Assembly (NCBI RefSeq): GCF_900100195.1
Contig: NZ_FNES01000004.1
Location: forward strand, 285,209-349,208
Source of the DNA: Billgrantia gudaonensis
GTDB lineage: Bacteria > Pseudomonadota > Gammaproteobacteria > Pseudomonadales > Halomonadaceae
Direction of reading: 5' to 3'
DNA: 64,000 bases
This document shows, piece by piece, positions 21,786 to 33,798 of the stretch. The position numbers were made by a program, and so were the translations under genes. Position 1 is the stretch's first letter. Every line of letters begins with the position of its first letter. The notes under the pieces were generated by a model. It saw only the letters and a list, made by a program, of their open reading frames with translations, ran no database searches and had not been told where the DNA came from.

Positions 21786-23249
21786 TCAGGCCTTGGCGCG
21801 AGGCAGCTTGAGGAAGCGCACGTTGGAAATGTGCTGCAGGATGCGCACGACCTGGCAGCTGTAGCCGAACTCGTTGTCGTACCAGACGTAGAGCACGGCA
21901 TGCTTGCCATTGGCGATGGTCGCCTTGGCATCGACGATGCCCGCATGACGATTGCCCACGAAGTCGGTGGAGACCACCTCGGGCGAATCGACGAAGTCGA
22001 TCTGTTTCTGGTACGGGGAGTCCAGTGACATGCGGCGCAGGAAGTCGTTGAGCGCCTCGGCATCGGTCTCGCGCTGCAGGGTCAGATTGAGGATGGCCAT
22101 GGAGACATTGGGGGTCGGTACGCGAATGGCATTCCCCGTCAGCTTGCCGGAAAGCTCGGGCAGCGCCTTGGCCACCGCCTTGGCGGCCCCCGTCTCGGTG
22201 AGCACCATGTTGAGCGGCGCGCTTCGCCCGCGCCGGTCACCCTTGTGGTAGTTGTCGATCAGGTTCTGGTCGTTGGTGTAGGCATGCACCGTCTCCACGT
22301 GGCCACACTCGATGCCGTACTCGTCGTTGAGCACCTTGAGCACCGGCACGATGGCATTGGTGGTGCAAGAGGCCGCCGACAGGATGCTGTCGCTCTCGGC
22401 GATGTCCTGGTGATTGATCCCGTAGACGATGTTCTTGATGTCGCCCTTGCCCGGCGCGGTGAGCAACGCCTTGGAAACGCCCCGGCACTCCAGGTGCTGT
22501 CCGAGCCCCGCCTCGTCGCGCCAGATGCCGGTGTTGTCGACCACTACGGCGTTGTCGATGCCGTAAGCGGTGTAGTCCACCTCGGCCGGCGAGTCGGCGT
22601 AGATGACCTGGATGACGTTGCCGTTAGCGGTGAGCGTACGAGCCTCGCTATCGACGCTGATGGTACCGTCGAAGGGGCCATGCACCGAGTCGCGGCGCAG
22701 CAGGCTCGCGCGTTTTTCCAGATCCTTGGCGATGTCGCCTCGGCCGCGCACGACGATGGCACGCAGACGCAACAGGTTGCCGCCACCCGCCTTGTCGATG
22801 AGGATGCGTGCCAGCAAGCGACCGATGCGCCCGAAGCCGTAGAGCACCACGTCCTTGGACTGGCCGTTGCCGCCGCTGGGGTCATGGGCATCGACGATCT
22901 CGGCCAGCTCTTCGCGCAGGAAGGCTTCGACGTCACCGCCGCCACGCTTCTTGAAAGCCACCCCCAGCTTGCCAACGTCGACGTGAGCCGGCCCCAGGTT
23001 CAAGCGGATCAGCGCCTCGACCAGCGGGAAAGTATCGCTGACGGAAAGCTCGGTACCCTCGACCTTCCGTACGAAACGGTGGTCCTTCAGGATGCGGATG
23101 ACGCTACGGTTGAACAGCGAACGGCCATACAGGGTCGTGACCACATTGTGATGGCGGTAGAGCTTGCCGATCAGCGGAATCATCTGCTCGGCGAGCGCCT
23201 GGTTGTCATGCCATTCCTGAAAGACGGTATCGAGGGGTTGCTGACTCAC
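21786..23249 (-). CDS. gap: Glyceraldehyde-3-phosphate dehydrogenase, long form
   Basis: Converts glyceraldehyde-3-phosphate to 1,3-bisphosphoglycerate with NAD(P)+ and phosphate. The 487-residue protein is about 150 residues longer than E. coli GapA. The core starts near 133, with GFGRIGR at 138-144 and the catalytic cysteine at about 295 in SCTTN. The helical N-terminal extension (1-130) is typical of the class found in Pseudomonas beside mfd; its role is not known to me. It is divergent from mfd across a 209-base region. Confidence 0.95.
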   Translation of the reverse strand: MSQQPLDTVFQEWHDNQALAEQMIPLIGKLYRHHNVVTTLYGRSLFNRSVIRILKDHRFVRKVEGTELSVSDTFPLVEALIRLNLGPAHVDVGKLGVAFKKRGGGDVEAFLREELAEIVDAHDPSGGNGQSKDVVLYGFGRIGRLLARILIDKAGGGNLLRLRAIVVRGRGDIAKDLEKRASLLRRDSVHGPFDGTISVDSEARTLTANGNVIQVIYADSPAEVDYTAYGIDNAVVVDNTGIWRDEAGLGQHLECRGVSKALLTAPGKGDIKNIVYGINHQDIAESDSILSAASCTTNAIVPVLKVLNDEYGIECGHVETVHAYTNDQNLIDNYHKGDRRGRSAPLNMVLTETGAAKAVAKALPELSGKLTGNAIRVPTPNVSMAILNLTLQRETDAEALNDFLRRMSLDSPYQKQIDFVDSPEVVSTDFVGNRHAGIVDAKATIANGKHAVLYVWYDNEFGYSCQVVRILQHISNVRFLKLPRAKA

Positions 23250-23458
23250 GTGAAGCCTCTCTGGTAGGGATCGGGATACGCGCGCATTATCCCGGCACGC
23301 CCCGCCCGGGGCAATCGCAGGATGGTCGCAGGTGGTGTAGGGGGATTACAGGAACGCCGGCTTGACTACACGCGCGGCTCTAGGCTGATATGATGCCTCT
23401 CGATACCGCACCCGGCCTCCGCGCCCAGCCTTCCAGCTTGCCGATACGTTTCGACACC

Positions 23459-26400
23459 ATGCCCGATTTCAGCCCGCTCGACCCGCCGCGCCCCAAGGGC
23501 CTGCGCGACACTCTCTACTGGCGCACGCCGCCCGGCAGCGCCACTGCCCTGGCTCTGGCCAACCTGGCCAGCGACGCGCCTCTGCTGGTGGTCACGCCCG
23601 ACACCGCCACGGCACAGCGCCTGGAGAACGACCTGGGCTTCTACGCCACGGCCTCCGTGCTGCCCTTTCCCGACTGGGAGACACTGCCCTACGACAGTTT
23701 CTCGCCGCATCAGGACATCGTCTCGGCCCGCCTGCGCACCCTGCGGCGACTCCAGGATGGCGAGCATGGCATCGTGCTGGTGGCCGCCAACACACTGATG
23801 CAACGCCTGCCTCCGGTGGCTTACATCGCCGGACGCGTATTGACCTTGGAGGTCGGCCAGAGGCTCGACCGCGAGAGCTTCCGCGATGCCCTCGCCCGCG
23901 CCGGCTATCGCGCCGTGGAAACCGTCTATGAGCCTGGCGAATACGCGCTGCGCGGTGCACTGATCGATCTCTTTCCCATGGGTAGCGAATCGCCGCTGCG
24001 CATCGACCTGTTCGACGACGAGATCGACACCCTGCGCCACTTCGATCCCGACACGCAGCGCAGCCGCGAGAAGGTCGAGCGCATCGAACTGCTGCCGGCT
24101 CACGAATACTCGCTGTCGCGCGGTGCCATTGCCTGCTTTCGCGAGGGCTTCGAAACCCTGTTCGACGTGGATCCGCGCCAGTGCCCGCTCTACGTGGATG
24201 CGCTCAAGGGCATTCCCGCTCCCGGGCTCGAGCAGTACCTGCCGCTGTTCTTCGAAGAGACGGCCCTGCTGTTCGACCACCTGGCGCCCAGTACACGAGT
24301 GGCCATGCTCCCCGGCGTCTTCGCGGCCGCCGAACACCATTGGGCATCCATCGAGAGTCGCTATGACAATCTCGGTGTCGACCCCACCCGTCCGCTGCTC
24401 CCGCCGCACCGCGCCTTCGTGCCGGTGGCGGAGCTGTTCGCCGCCGTCAAGCGCCATCCGCGCGTCGAGCTGACCGACGACGACCAGCATCGCCACGCCC
24501 AGTCCCCCGCCGCCAAGGCACCGCCCAACGTGACGGTGAACGCCCGCGCCAGGCAGCCGCTGACGGCGCTGTCGCGCTTCCTCGAAGAGCAACCCTCGAC
24601 CCGGGTGCTGTTCGTTGCCGAGTCACGGGGCCGGCGCGAGGCGCTGGAAGAGACGCTCGCCCCGCTCAAGCTCGACATACCCCATGAGGCCAGCTTCGCC
24701 GACTTCCTCTCTGGCGACGCTCGCCTGGGCGTCACCGAGGGCGAACTCGATGCCGGCCTGTGGCTGACCGAACCGGACCTGGCAGTCATCAGCGAAACCG
24801 AGCTCTTCGGCGAAGTGGTGCGCCAGAGCCGACGCCGCGAAAAGGCCACCGACGATGGCGAACTGGCCATTCGCCACCTCGCCGAGCTCAAGCCAGGGGC
24901 GCCGGTGGTCCACCAGACCCATGGCGTGGGGCGCTATACCGGTCTCGAGACGCTCGAGGCCGGCGGTCAGGCGGCGGAGTTCATGGCCCTCGAGTATGCC
25001 GGCGGCGCCAAGCTCTACGTGCCCGTGGAGAGCCTGCACCTCATCTCGCGCTATGCCGGCGCCGATGACGAGCTCGCTCCGCTGCACAAGCTGGGCTCGG
25101 ACCAGTGGGACAAAGCACGTCGCAAGGCCGCCGAGAAGATACGCGACACCGCCGCCGAACTGCTCGACGTCTACGCGCGACGAGAAGCCAAGCAGGGGTT
25201 CGCCTGTACGCCGCCCGACGACGAATACGCCCGCTTCGCCGCCAGCTTCCCCTTCGAGGAGACTCCCGACCAGCGCGAGGCGATCGGTCGAGTGATCGAG
25301 GACATGACCTCGCCCCGTCCCATGGACCGGGTCGTCTGCGGCGATGTCGGCTTCGGCAAGACCGAAGTCGCCATGCGTGCCGCCTTTCTGGCCGTGCAGG
25401 CCGGCCGCCAGGTGGTGGTTCTGGTGCCCACCACCCTGCTGGCCCGCCAGCACTACGAGAACTTTCGCGACCGCTTCGCCGACACGGCCGTGCAGATCGA
25501 GCTCGTGTCGCGTTTCACCGGAGGCAAGGACCAGGCATCCGCCAAGCAACGCATCGAAGGGGGGCAGGCGGATATCGTCATCGGCACCCACAAACTGCTC
25601 GGCAAGTCGATGCACTTCCCGCACATGGGGCTGCTGATCATCGACGAGGAACACCGTTTCGGAGTGTCCCAGAAAGAGCGCCTCAAGAGCCTGCGCGCCG
25701 AAGTGGACATTCTCACGCTCACCGCCACGCCCATTCCGCGCACCCTCAACATGGCCATGAGCGGCATTCGCGATCTGTCGATCATTGCCACTCCGCCGGC
25801 ACGCAGACTCTCGGTGAAGACCTTCGTCCAGCAGCGCGACGAAGCAGTGATCAAGGAAGCGGTCCTGCGCGAGATCCTCCGCGGCGGCCAGGTCTACTTC
25901 CTCCACAACGAGGTACGCACCATCGAGAGCGCCGCCGACAGGCTGCGCGAATTGGTGCCCGAGGCTCGCGTCGCCGTGGCGCACGGCCAGCTTCCCGAGC
26001 GCGCCCTGGAACGGGTGATGTCGGACTTCTACCACAAGCGCTTCAACGTACTGGTGTGCTCCACCATCATCGAGACCGGCATCGACGTGCCCAGTGCCAA
26101 TACCATCGTCATCGAGCGCGCCGACAAGTTCGGCCTGGCCCAGTTGCACCAGCTGCGCGGCCGCGTGGGGCGCAGCCACCATCAGGCCTACGCCTACCTG
26201 CTCGCCCCGCCGCCGCGCGCCATGACCAAGGATGCCGTCAAGCGGCTGGAGGCGATCGGCGCCTCCCAGGATCTGGGCGCCGGTTTCACGCTGGCCAGCC
26301 ACGACATGGAGATCCGCGGAGCTGGCGAGCTGCTCGGCGATGAACAGAGCGGCCAGATGGAAGCCATTGGTTACGGTCTCTACATGCAGATGCTCGACCG

Positions 26401-26908
26401 CGCCGTTGCCGCCATTCGCGCCGGCAAGACGCCCAACATCGAAGCGCCGCTGGACGAAGGAGTGGAAGTGAGCCTCAACCTGCCAGCGCTGATTCCCGAC
26501 GACTACCTGCACGACGTCCAGCAACGCCTGGTGATGTACAAGCGCATCGCCAATGCCGCCGACGAGGCCGAACTCAAGGAGCTTCAGGTGGAGATGGTCG
26601 ACCGCTTCGGCCTGCTGCCCGCCCCGGTCAAGACCCTGCTGCGCCAGACCCGCCTGCGCCAGCGCGCCGAGGCGCTCGGCATCGTGCGCGTCGAGGCCGG
26701 TGCCGAACGCGGCCGCGTGATCTTCGGCGGCCATACTCGGGTCGACCCCTTGACGCTGGTGGACATGATTCAGCGTTCGCCGGAGATCTACCGTCTCGAC
26801 GGCGCGGATACCCTGCGCTTCGAAGCGGAAATGGCGCGCGACGAGGAACGTTTCCAGGTCGTCGAACGCCTGCTCGATACGCTCAATCGCAAGGTCGAAG
26901 CCGCCTGA
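23459..26908 (+). CDS. mfd: Transcription-repair coupling factor Mfd
   Basis: Mfd removes RNA polymerase stalled at DNA damage and recruits UvrA. From ATG 23459 the protein has 1149 residues, close to E. coli (1148). Domains in order: UvrB-like N-terminal part (WETLPYDSFSPHQDIVSARL), RNA-polymerase-binding domain, RecG-like helicase with Walker A GDVGFGKTE near 627 and DEEH near 729, then a TRCF C-terminal domain. An in-frame ATG at 23390 would add 23 residues that are not family-like; neither start has a good ribosome site. Confidence 0.96.
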   Translation: MPDFSPLDPPRPKGLRDTLYWRTPPGSATALALANLASDAPLLVVTPDTATAQRLENDLGFYATASVLPFPDWETLPYDSFSPHQDIVSARLRTLRRLQDGEHGIVLVAANTLMQRLPPVAYIAGRVLTLEVGQRLDRESFRDALARAGYRAVETVYEPGEYALRGALIDLFPMGSESPLRIDLFDDEIDTLRHFDPDTQRSREKVERIELLPAHEYSLSRGAIACFREGFETLFDVDPRQCPLYVDALKGIPAPGLEQYLPLFFEETALLFDHLAPSTRVAMLPGVFAAAEHHWASIESRYDNLGVDPTRPLLPPHRAFVPVAELFAAVKRHPRVELTDDDQHRHAQSPAAKAPPNVTVNARARQPLTALSRFLEEQPSTRVLFVAESRGRREALEETLAPLKLDIPHEASFADFLSGDARLGVTEGELDAGLWLTEPDLAVISETELFGEVVRQSRRREKATDDGELAIRHLAELKPGAPVVHQTHGVGRYTGLETLEAGGQAAEFMALEYAGGAKLYVPVESLHLISRYAGADDELAPLHKLGSDQWDKARRKAAEKIRDTAAELLDVYARREAKQGFACTPPDDEYARFAASFPFEETPDQREAIGRVIEDMTSPRPMDRVVCGDVGFGKTEVAMRAAFLAVQAGRQVVVLVPTTLLARQHYENFRDRFADTAVQIELVSRFTGGKDQASAKQRIEGGQADIVIGTHKLLGKSMHFPHMGLLIIDEEHRFGVSQKERLKSLRAEVDILTLTATPIPRTLNMAMSGIRDLSIIATPPARRLSVKTFVQQRDEAVIKEAVLREILRGGQVYFLHNEVRTIESAADRLRELVPEARVAVAHGQLPERALERVMSDFYHKRFNVLVCSTIIETGIDVPSANTIVIERADKFGLAQLHQLRGRVGRSHHQAYAYLLAPPPRAMTKDAVKRLEAIGASQDLGAGFTLASHDMEIRGAGELLGDEQSGQMEAIGYGLYMQMLDRAVAAIRAGKTPNIEAPLDEGVEVSLNLPALIPDDYLHDVQQRLVMYKRIANAADEAELKELQVEMVDRFGLLPAPVKTLLRQTRLRQRAEALGIVRVEAGAERGRVIFGGHTRVDPLTLVDMIQRSPEIYRLDGADTLRFEAEMARDEERFQVVERLLDTLNRKVEAA

Positions 26909-27042
26909 GGCATCCAGACACAGCCCAAGCCAGGCTATACTGCCATCAAGCGTTTCATCGCCACCCCAACACCGGTGCCGCCACAAGGACAGGGCGAGCA
27001 TCGCTACCCGGCGGCCCCGCCGCCCCAACGGCTCACGAGACC

Positions 27043-28050
27043 ATGACGCTGAAAACCCGCCCAACGCCATTCCGCCAGACGGTGACGGCCCTGGTTGCCG
27101 CCCTTGCCGTGCTGCTTGTCGACCCGCTTTCCGCCGAGGAAGGCGAATTGCCACGCGGCCACTTCCTCCTTGCCGAGAGCGGCAAGGTGATCGGCGAGAA
27201 CTATACCGTCACCGTCGAAGACGGCGACACCCTGGTCGACATCGCCCGCCGACACAACGTGGGCTACGAGGCGATTCGCATGGCCAATCCCGACGTCAGC
27301 CTCTGGGCTCCCTACGCCGGAACCGAGGTGACGATTCCCAATCGCCACATCCTTCCCGACGCGCCTCGCGAAGGCATCGTGATCAACCTGTCGGAGCTGC
27401 GGCTGTACTACTACAGTGCCGAAGGCGTGGTGGAAACCTACCCGATCAGCGTGGGCCGCGAGGGGTACGCCACGCCGGTCGGCCTGACCAAGACCACCGT
27501 CAAGGTCAAGGATCCGCACTGGTCCCCGCCGCGCTCCATGCGCGAGGAGGCCGCTGCACGCGGGGAGCCACCGCCCACCGTGGTGCCCCCCGGTCCCGAC
27601 AATCCATTGGGACGCCATGCCATCCTGCTCGGCCTGCCCAGCTACCTGATCCACGGCACCAACAAACCCGAAGGCGTCGGCATGCGTGTCAGCCGCGGCT
27701 GTATCCGCATGTACCCGGAGGACATCGAGTCGCTTTACGAGCGCGTCCCCAGCGGCACCCAGGTCAACATCGTCGACCAGCCCTTCAAGGCCGCCTGGTC
27801 GCAGGATGGCGTGCTTTACGCCCAGTCGTTTCCCCGGCTGGAAGAAAACCGAGGCAGCGTCGAGCCGATCCTCGAGGCCATCCAGGTGGTCAGTCAGGCC
27901 TTCGGCGACGACCAGCCACCGGTCGATTACGCTCGGCTCCGCCAGGCCGTGGAGCAGCCCGATGGCCAGCTGATCTCGCTGCTGCGCAGTGCCGAGCCGG
28001 CCCCCGAACCGGTGACGCTGTACGACGAGTTGGTGTTGGGCCAACGCTGA
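27043..28050 (+). CDS. L,D-transpeptidase with LysM domain (YkuD family)
   Basis: Forms L,D-crosslinks in peptidoglycan or attaches Braun-type lipoprotein to it. The 335-residue exported protein has a signal peptide (about 1-31), a LysM peptidoglycan-binding module (about 54-100) and a YkuD catalytic domain (about 111-260). His204 is in HGTN and the catalytic Cys220 in SRGCIRM. This resembles E. coli ErfK/YbiS. A lipoprotein with a C-terminal lysine is encoded immediately beyond on the other strand, so lipoprotein anchoring is a likely job. Confidence 0.92.
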   Translation: MTLKTRPTPFRQTVTALVAALAVLLVDPLSAEEGELPRGHFLLAESGKVIGENYTVTVEDGDTLVDIARRHNVGYEAIRMANPDVSLWAPYAGTEVTIPNRHILPDAPREGIVINLSELRLYYYSAEGVVETYPISVGREGYATPVGLTKTTVKVKDPHWSPPRSMREEAAARGEPPPTVVPPGPDNPLGRHAILLGLPSYLIHGTNKPEGVGMRVSRGCIRMYPEDIESLYERVPSGTQVNIVDQPFKAAWSQDGVLYAQSFPRLEENRGSVEPILEAIQVVSQAFGDDQPPVDYARLRQAVEQPDGQLISLLRSAEPAPEPVTLYDELVLGQR

Positions 28051-28054
28051 GACG

Positions 28055-28080
28055 AAAAAACCCCGCCGTAGCGGGGTTCT
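28055..28080 (-). terminator. Intrinsic terminator shared by the convergent lpp and transpeptidase genes
   Basis: ACCCCGC - TACG - GCGGGGT followed by a run of Ts when read on the minus strand: a GC stem and tetraloop. It is a strong terminator for lpp. On the plus strand the run is shorter (GGTTCT), so it may work weakly for the transpeptidase gene too. Confidence 0.9.
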
Positions 28081-28132
28081 AGGTCCTGCCATGAGCCCTT
28101 CCCGACCGGGAAGGGCCAGCGTTCCGGCAGAA

Positions 28133-28396
28133 TTACTTCTGCATGGAGCGCTCGAACATGCGATCCATCTCCTCACGGTTCTGCTCGGACATCTGCAGAG
28201 CCGATTGAGCATCGCGCTGCGCCTGGTTGGCGGTGTTCTGGGCCTGGACGGCAATGCTGCGTGCTTCGGCAGCGTCGGCCTGTGCGGCTTCAGCGGTCTG
28301 ACGAACGTCTTCCAGATCACTGGTGGAAGCACAGCCGGCCAGAATCGCCAGAGAGGCGGCAGCGGCAGACAGCTTCAGAGTGGTCTTCAGAGTCAT
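28133..28396 (-). CDS. Braun-type (Lpp/OprI-like) outer-membrane lipoprotein
   Basis: An 87-residue lipoprotein: signal peptide, lipobox LAGC (Cys22), then an uninterrupted alanine-rich coiled-coil helix (EAAQADAAEARSIAVQAQ). It ends RMFERSMQK, and the C-terminal lysine is the expected attachment point to peptidoglycan. This is the OprI/Lpp layout. The start has AGGAG 8 bases upstream and a consensus -10 is present about 130 bases upstream, as expected for a very abundant protein. It is flanked by two L,D-transpeptidase genes. Confidence 0.9.
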   Translation of the reverse strand: MTLKTTLKLSAAAASLAILAGCASTSDLEDVRQTAEAAQADAAEARSIAVQAQNTANQAQRDAQSALQMSEQNREEMDRMFERSMQK

Positions 28397-28423
28397 GATG
28401 TTCTCCTTGAGTCTTCCTTGGTA

Positions 28424-28501
28424 CTGCACGTCAGTGCAGCGGTGTTGATGAAGCCTGAGGTCAGGCGTCCTGCTCATGCAGGTTCTTGCAGCGACTGCTG
28501 C
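28424..28501 (-). other. lpp leader with four successive short hairpins
   Basis: The probable 5' leader of the lipoprotein mRNA has four perfect short stem-loops in a row: CTGCAC/GTGCAG (28424-28439), GCCTGA/TCAGGC (28453-28466), CCTGC/GCAGG (28469-28482) and GCAGC/GCTGC (28488-28501). Loops are 2 to 4 bases. Such leaders could stabilise the transcript or bind a regulator; this is inference. Confidence 0.55.
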
Positions 28502-28527
28502 CAAGCACAGGAGTCAAACGCTGTTTT

Positions 28528-28533
28528 ATTATA
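28528..28533 (-). promoter_or_regulatory. Consensus -10 box for lpp
   Basis: On the minus strand the sequence reads GGCTATAATAAAAC, a perfect TATAAT about 130 bases before the lpp start. No good -35 is found at the ideal spacing (TGGACA is 12 bases upstream). A leader of roughly 125 bases is implied. Confidence 0.6.
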
Positions 28534-28583
28534 GCCAACGGCGCTTGTCCATAGCTTGAAACGTCCCTTGCGTCATTTGAAGA

Positions 28584-29198
28584 CTAGCGGATCACGACGC
28601 GAGTGCCAATGTCGATCAAGCTTTCGAGTCGTTCGATCTGCGCATTGGTCACCGCCACGCAGCCCTGAGTCCAGTGATAGCTGGCGTGGATGTCGGGGTC
28701 TGCACCGCCGAGGCCATGAATGCCGATATAGCCGCCCAGCACCGTTTCCTGCGGCGGGTGGCCGTAACGTTTGTAATAAGTGAAATAGTCGTCGTAGTCT
28801 CGCTCCGTATAGATGCCAGACTTCAATGCCATGCGCGCATGGGCCGGCGTCGGGTAGTCGAGGCCGATGAAGATGTGCCACTGGCTCTCGCGATTGAAGC
28901 GGTTGACGCGAAATTCGCCCATCGGGGTCGCCTTGTCGCCGCGCTGCCGCGCGGTGCGCGCGCCGCCTCGCCCCAGGGATACCGGGGAGAAACGTTCGAC
29001 CTGTCGATTGCCGCGGTAAACGGTCAAGCTGGCCTCGCCATCGTCGATCAACACCCAAAGCTCGTCGTCATGGCGCGGCACGTTGGCCTTGGCCAGCAGT
29101 GACTCGATGAGATCGGCCTCAGCCGCATGGCTGGCGAAAGGCAGCAACGGCGACAGCATGGCCAGGGTGGAGAAACGGCGACGGGAAAGCAGGGACAT
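28584..29198 (-). CDS. L,D-transpeptidase family protein (YkuD), short form
   Basis: A 204-residue exported YkuD-domain protein. The signal peptide is MSLLSRRRFSTLAMLSPLLPFASHA. Catalytic residues are His161 (IGIHG) and Cys180 (WTQGCVAVTN). It lacks LysM. The fold is close to YafK-like enzymes, which in E. coli can release Lpp from peptidoglycan, so it might oppose the neighbouring transpeptidase; family assignment within YkuD is uncertain. It is encoded upstream of lpp on the same strand, separated by the lpp promoter region. Confidence 0.88.
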   Translation of the reverse strand: MSLLSRRRFSTLAMLSPLLPFASHAAEADLIESLLAKANVPRHDDELWVLIDDGEASLTVYRGNRQVERFSPVSLGRGGARTARQRGDKATPMGEFRVNRFNRESQWHIFIGLDYPTPAHARMALKSGIYTERDYDDYFTYYKRYGHPPQETVLGGYIGIHGLGGADPDIHASYHWTQGCVAVTNAQIERLESLIDIGTRVVIR

Positions 29199-29351
29199 CG
29201 ATCACTCACTGACGGAAAGGCTGAGTAGAAGCAGGGCCGTTATACCGCATCTCTTCCCCATTGTCAGCGCCGAACGCCCCTCCCCGTTCAAGCCCTCCGC
29301 GAACGCGCTGCCCCGGCGCACCGAGGCGGCGTGTTCGAGACGTCTTCGTCG

Positions 29352-29810
29352 TCAGGGCTGGGGATAGACCGTAAAGATGCTTTGCAACTTGTCCTTCTTG
29401 CCGTAGATATGAACCGTGGTCTCATCGAAGGGGAAGTGCTCAAGGTACCGACTGTGGCCGTTGAAGCGCGGCTTGTGGGCGTTGATCAGGGCCGCGGCAA
29501 GCCGCTCACGGTTGGCCTGACCACACAGTCCCATCGAGACCCAGAGCTCCTCGCCGGGAGACAGGTAGCCCCGCCAACGGTCGAGTTGCTCGTTGTGCTC
29601 CACGCCATAGCGTGCGCTGCGATGCTCGCCCACGTAGAGCAGCTCCTGCACGCGCATCTCCCCGGTCTCCGGATCACGGGCGGCACGGAATACGCAGTAG
29701 ATGCCCGACTCGTCAGGCACGTCGTGAAGCTGATCCCCCGTCCAGTACCCCAGCATCTTGGGCGACAGCAAGCCGCTCGAGGTGGGACTCATCATGAAAT
29801 GTTCCGGCAT
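29352..29810 (-). CDS. GIY-YIG-like domain protein, probably lacking the catalytic Glu
   Basis: A 152-residue protein with GIY at 36-38 and YVG at 59-61, the hallmark pair of GIY-YIG nucleases, and an Arg shortly after (RSARYG). The expected third motif (E-x-x-L-I before KP..N) is present as LAAALINAHKPRFN at 104-117, with Ala where the catalytic Glu should be. It may bind but not cut nucleic acid. No partner gene is evident; the next gene is 45 bases upstream on the same strand. Confidence 0.65.
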   Translation of the reverse strand: MPEHFMMSPTSSGLLSPKMLGYWTGDQLHDVPDESGIYCVFRAARDPETGEMRVQELLYVGEHRSARYGVEHNEQLDRWRGYLSPGEELWVSMGLCGQANRERLAAALINAHKPRFNGHSRYLEHFPFDETTVHIYGKKDKLQSIFTVYPQP

Positions 29811-29855
29811 GGCGCTCTCCTCGATGATGTGGATGGCGAGACGATCACTGCTGGC

Positions 29856-30320
29856 TCAATAGGCTTCGAGTCGCTGCATGTCGCGCGCCAGGCGCCGCAC
29901 TTCGGCTTCTTGCCCCTGAGCCAGGGACTCGAAGAACTGGCGCTCGTCCTGCCCGGTCGCGAGTTCGCTGCGCTGAGCGTAGAGATCCTGCAGCGTACGA
30001 TGGGCGGTCAAGGCGGTGGCCAGCACGCTCTGCACGCTATCGCAGTCGATGCTCGACGGGAGCCGCTCCAGCACGGGCGCATGGGAAAAATCATGGGGAT
30101 CGTCGAACCAAGTATCAAGGACCCCGCGATGATCGCCGCCTTCGGCGAGATAGCCTTCCAGATCCGCCTGCAGCTTACGCTCGTGCTCGGCCAGGTAGTC
30201 GAGTGCCATGCTTACCCGCTCGGCGACCTCGCCCTTCGCCAGCCCGGCGTAGCGGTCGGCGAGCTGGGCATGATAGCGAGCGGCCCAGGCCACCAGTTCC
30301 TTGACTTGATGAAAGCGCAT
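29856..30320 (-). CDS. Four-helix-bundle protein, ferritin-like
   Basis: A 154-residue, all-helical protein. The first half (AARYHAQLADRYAGLAK and ALDYLAEHERKLQADL) and the C-terminal helices (DERQFFESLAQGQEAEVRRLARDM) resemble ferritin-like or rubrerythrin-like bundles, including an E-H-E pattern (AEHERK) that could bind metal. No full set of metal ligands is obvious. Function unknown. It starts with MRFHQVKELV; GAGGA lies upstream. Confidence 0.7.
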   Translation of the reverse strand: MRFHQVKELVAWAARYHAQLADRYAGLAKGEVAERVSMALDYLAEHERKLQADLEGYLAEGGDHRGVLDTWFDDPHDFSHAPVLERLPSSIDCDSVQSVLATALTAHRTLQDLYAQRSELATGQDERQFFESLAQGQEAEVRRLARDMQRLEAY

Positions 30321-30501
30321 GCACAGTTCCTCCTTGCCCTGCCGCCGCGGCCATTCCGGCGGCCTTTGCCTTCATCCTAGCCAAGACGCACCAAAACCGC
30401 TTGATGCACATCAACACGAGCGTCCATGCCCGCCATCATCAGCGGCCGGAACCCACGAAGCCATGCGCATGGGGGCCGACGCCGGTCAACGCGCCGCCGC
30501 G

Positions 30502-30962
30502 TCACCACTCCGCGCTGGTTTCACGCAGAGAGGCGATCTCGCTCTTGGCCTGCGCCAGACAGTCACGGAGCTCCTCGGCCAGCGCGGCAGCGCTGCCCAC
30601 CGCGATCATGCCCGGTGCGGTGGCAGGCATGCGGCGTGCCACGCCATCCGGCTCGTGCAAGGCCGCGAGCCTGGGCAACAGCCAGGCCAGCCAGCTATCG
30701 TCGCGAAGAGCCAATTCGCGCAAACGCTGCAGTTCGGCAATGCCGGCAACCTCGGCGCCGAGCAGCTCGCGCCAGTCATGCCGTTCGAGATGGGCGTGCT
30801 CTGTCACCTCGCGCAGCAGCGACTCCAGCGCCAGTTCGACCAAGGCCAGGGCGCCCTCCTCCGCGGCCATGCGCCGAGCCTCGGCGTGCTCGTCGTCACC
30901 CGGGTCCACGTCGAGCAGCAACTCGGCCTGGTACAGCAGTTGATTGGTGCGTCCTCGCGGGG

Positions 30963-30966
<4 letters not shown>
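30502..30966 (-). CDS. DUF6586 family protein, coupled to topA
   Basis: A 154-residue helical protein starting at GTG ([12 protein letters not shown]). The GTGA junction overlaps the topA stop, so it is translated after topA. The same pairing occurs in Pseudomonas, where a short hypothetical protein follows topA. Conserved-looking parts are [12 protein letters not shown] and [15 protein letters not shown]. Role unknown. A longer frame upstream of the GTG would overlap topA by 50 bases and was not used. Confidence 0.75.
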
Positions 30967-33590
<2,624 letters not shown>

Positions 33591-33798
33591 AGTGCTCCAC
33601 TTTGTGCAGGGCGGGACCCACGGATCCCGCCTGACGGTTTACGCTCGCGCTTCCTGACGAACGCTGCCTGCAGGGTGAAAAATCCGCTTACCCTACCCCA
33701 GGCATCGGCTCAGTGCCAGTCGCGGCCGACGCAGTAGAGGGCAATCTCGGGTGAACACGACGAGAGGCGCCGGGCACAGCTCGAAGAGGAGGTCCGTT

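Noticed and set aside
24623..27154. 843-codon open frame antisense to mfd
   Set aside because: The protein has repetitive His/Gln/Gly/Ala composition typical of the complement of a GC-rich gene; Mfd on the other strand has all its motifs.
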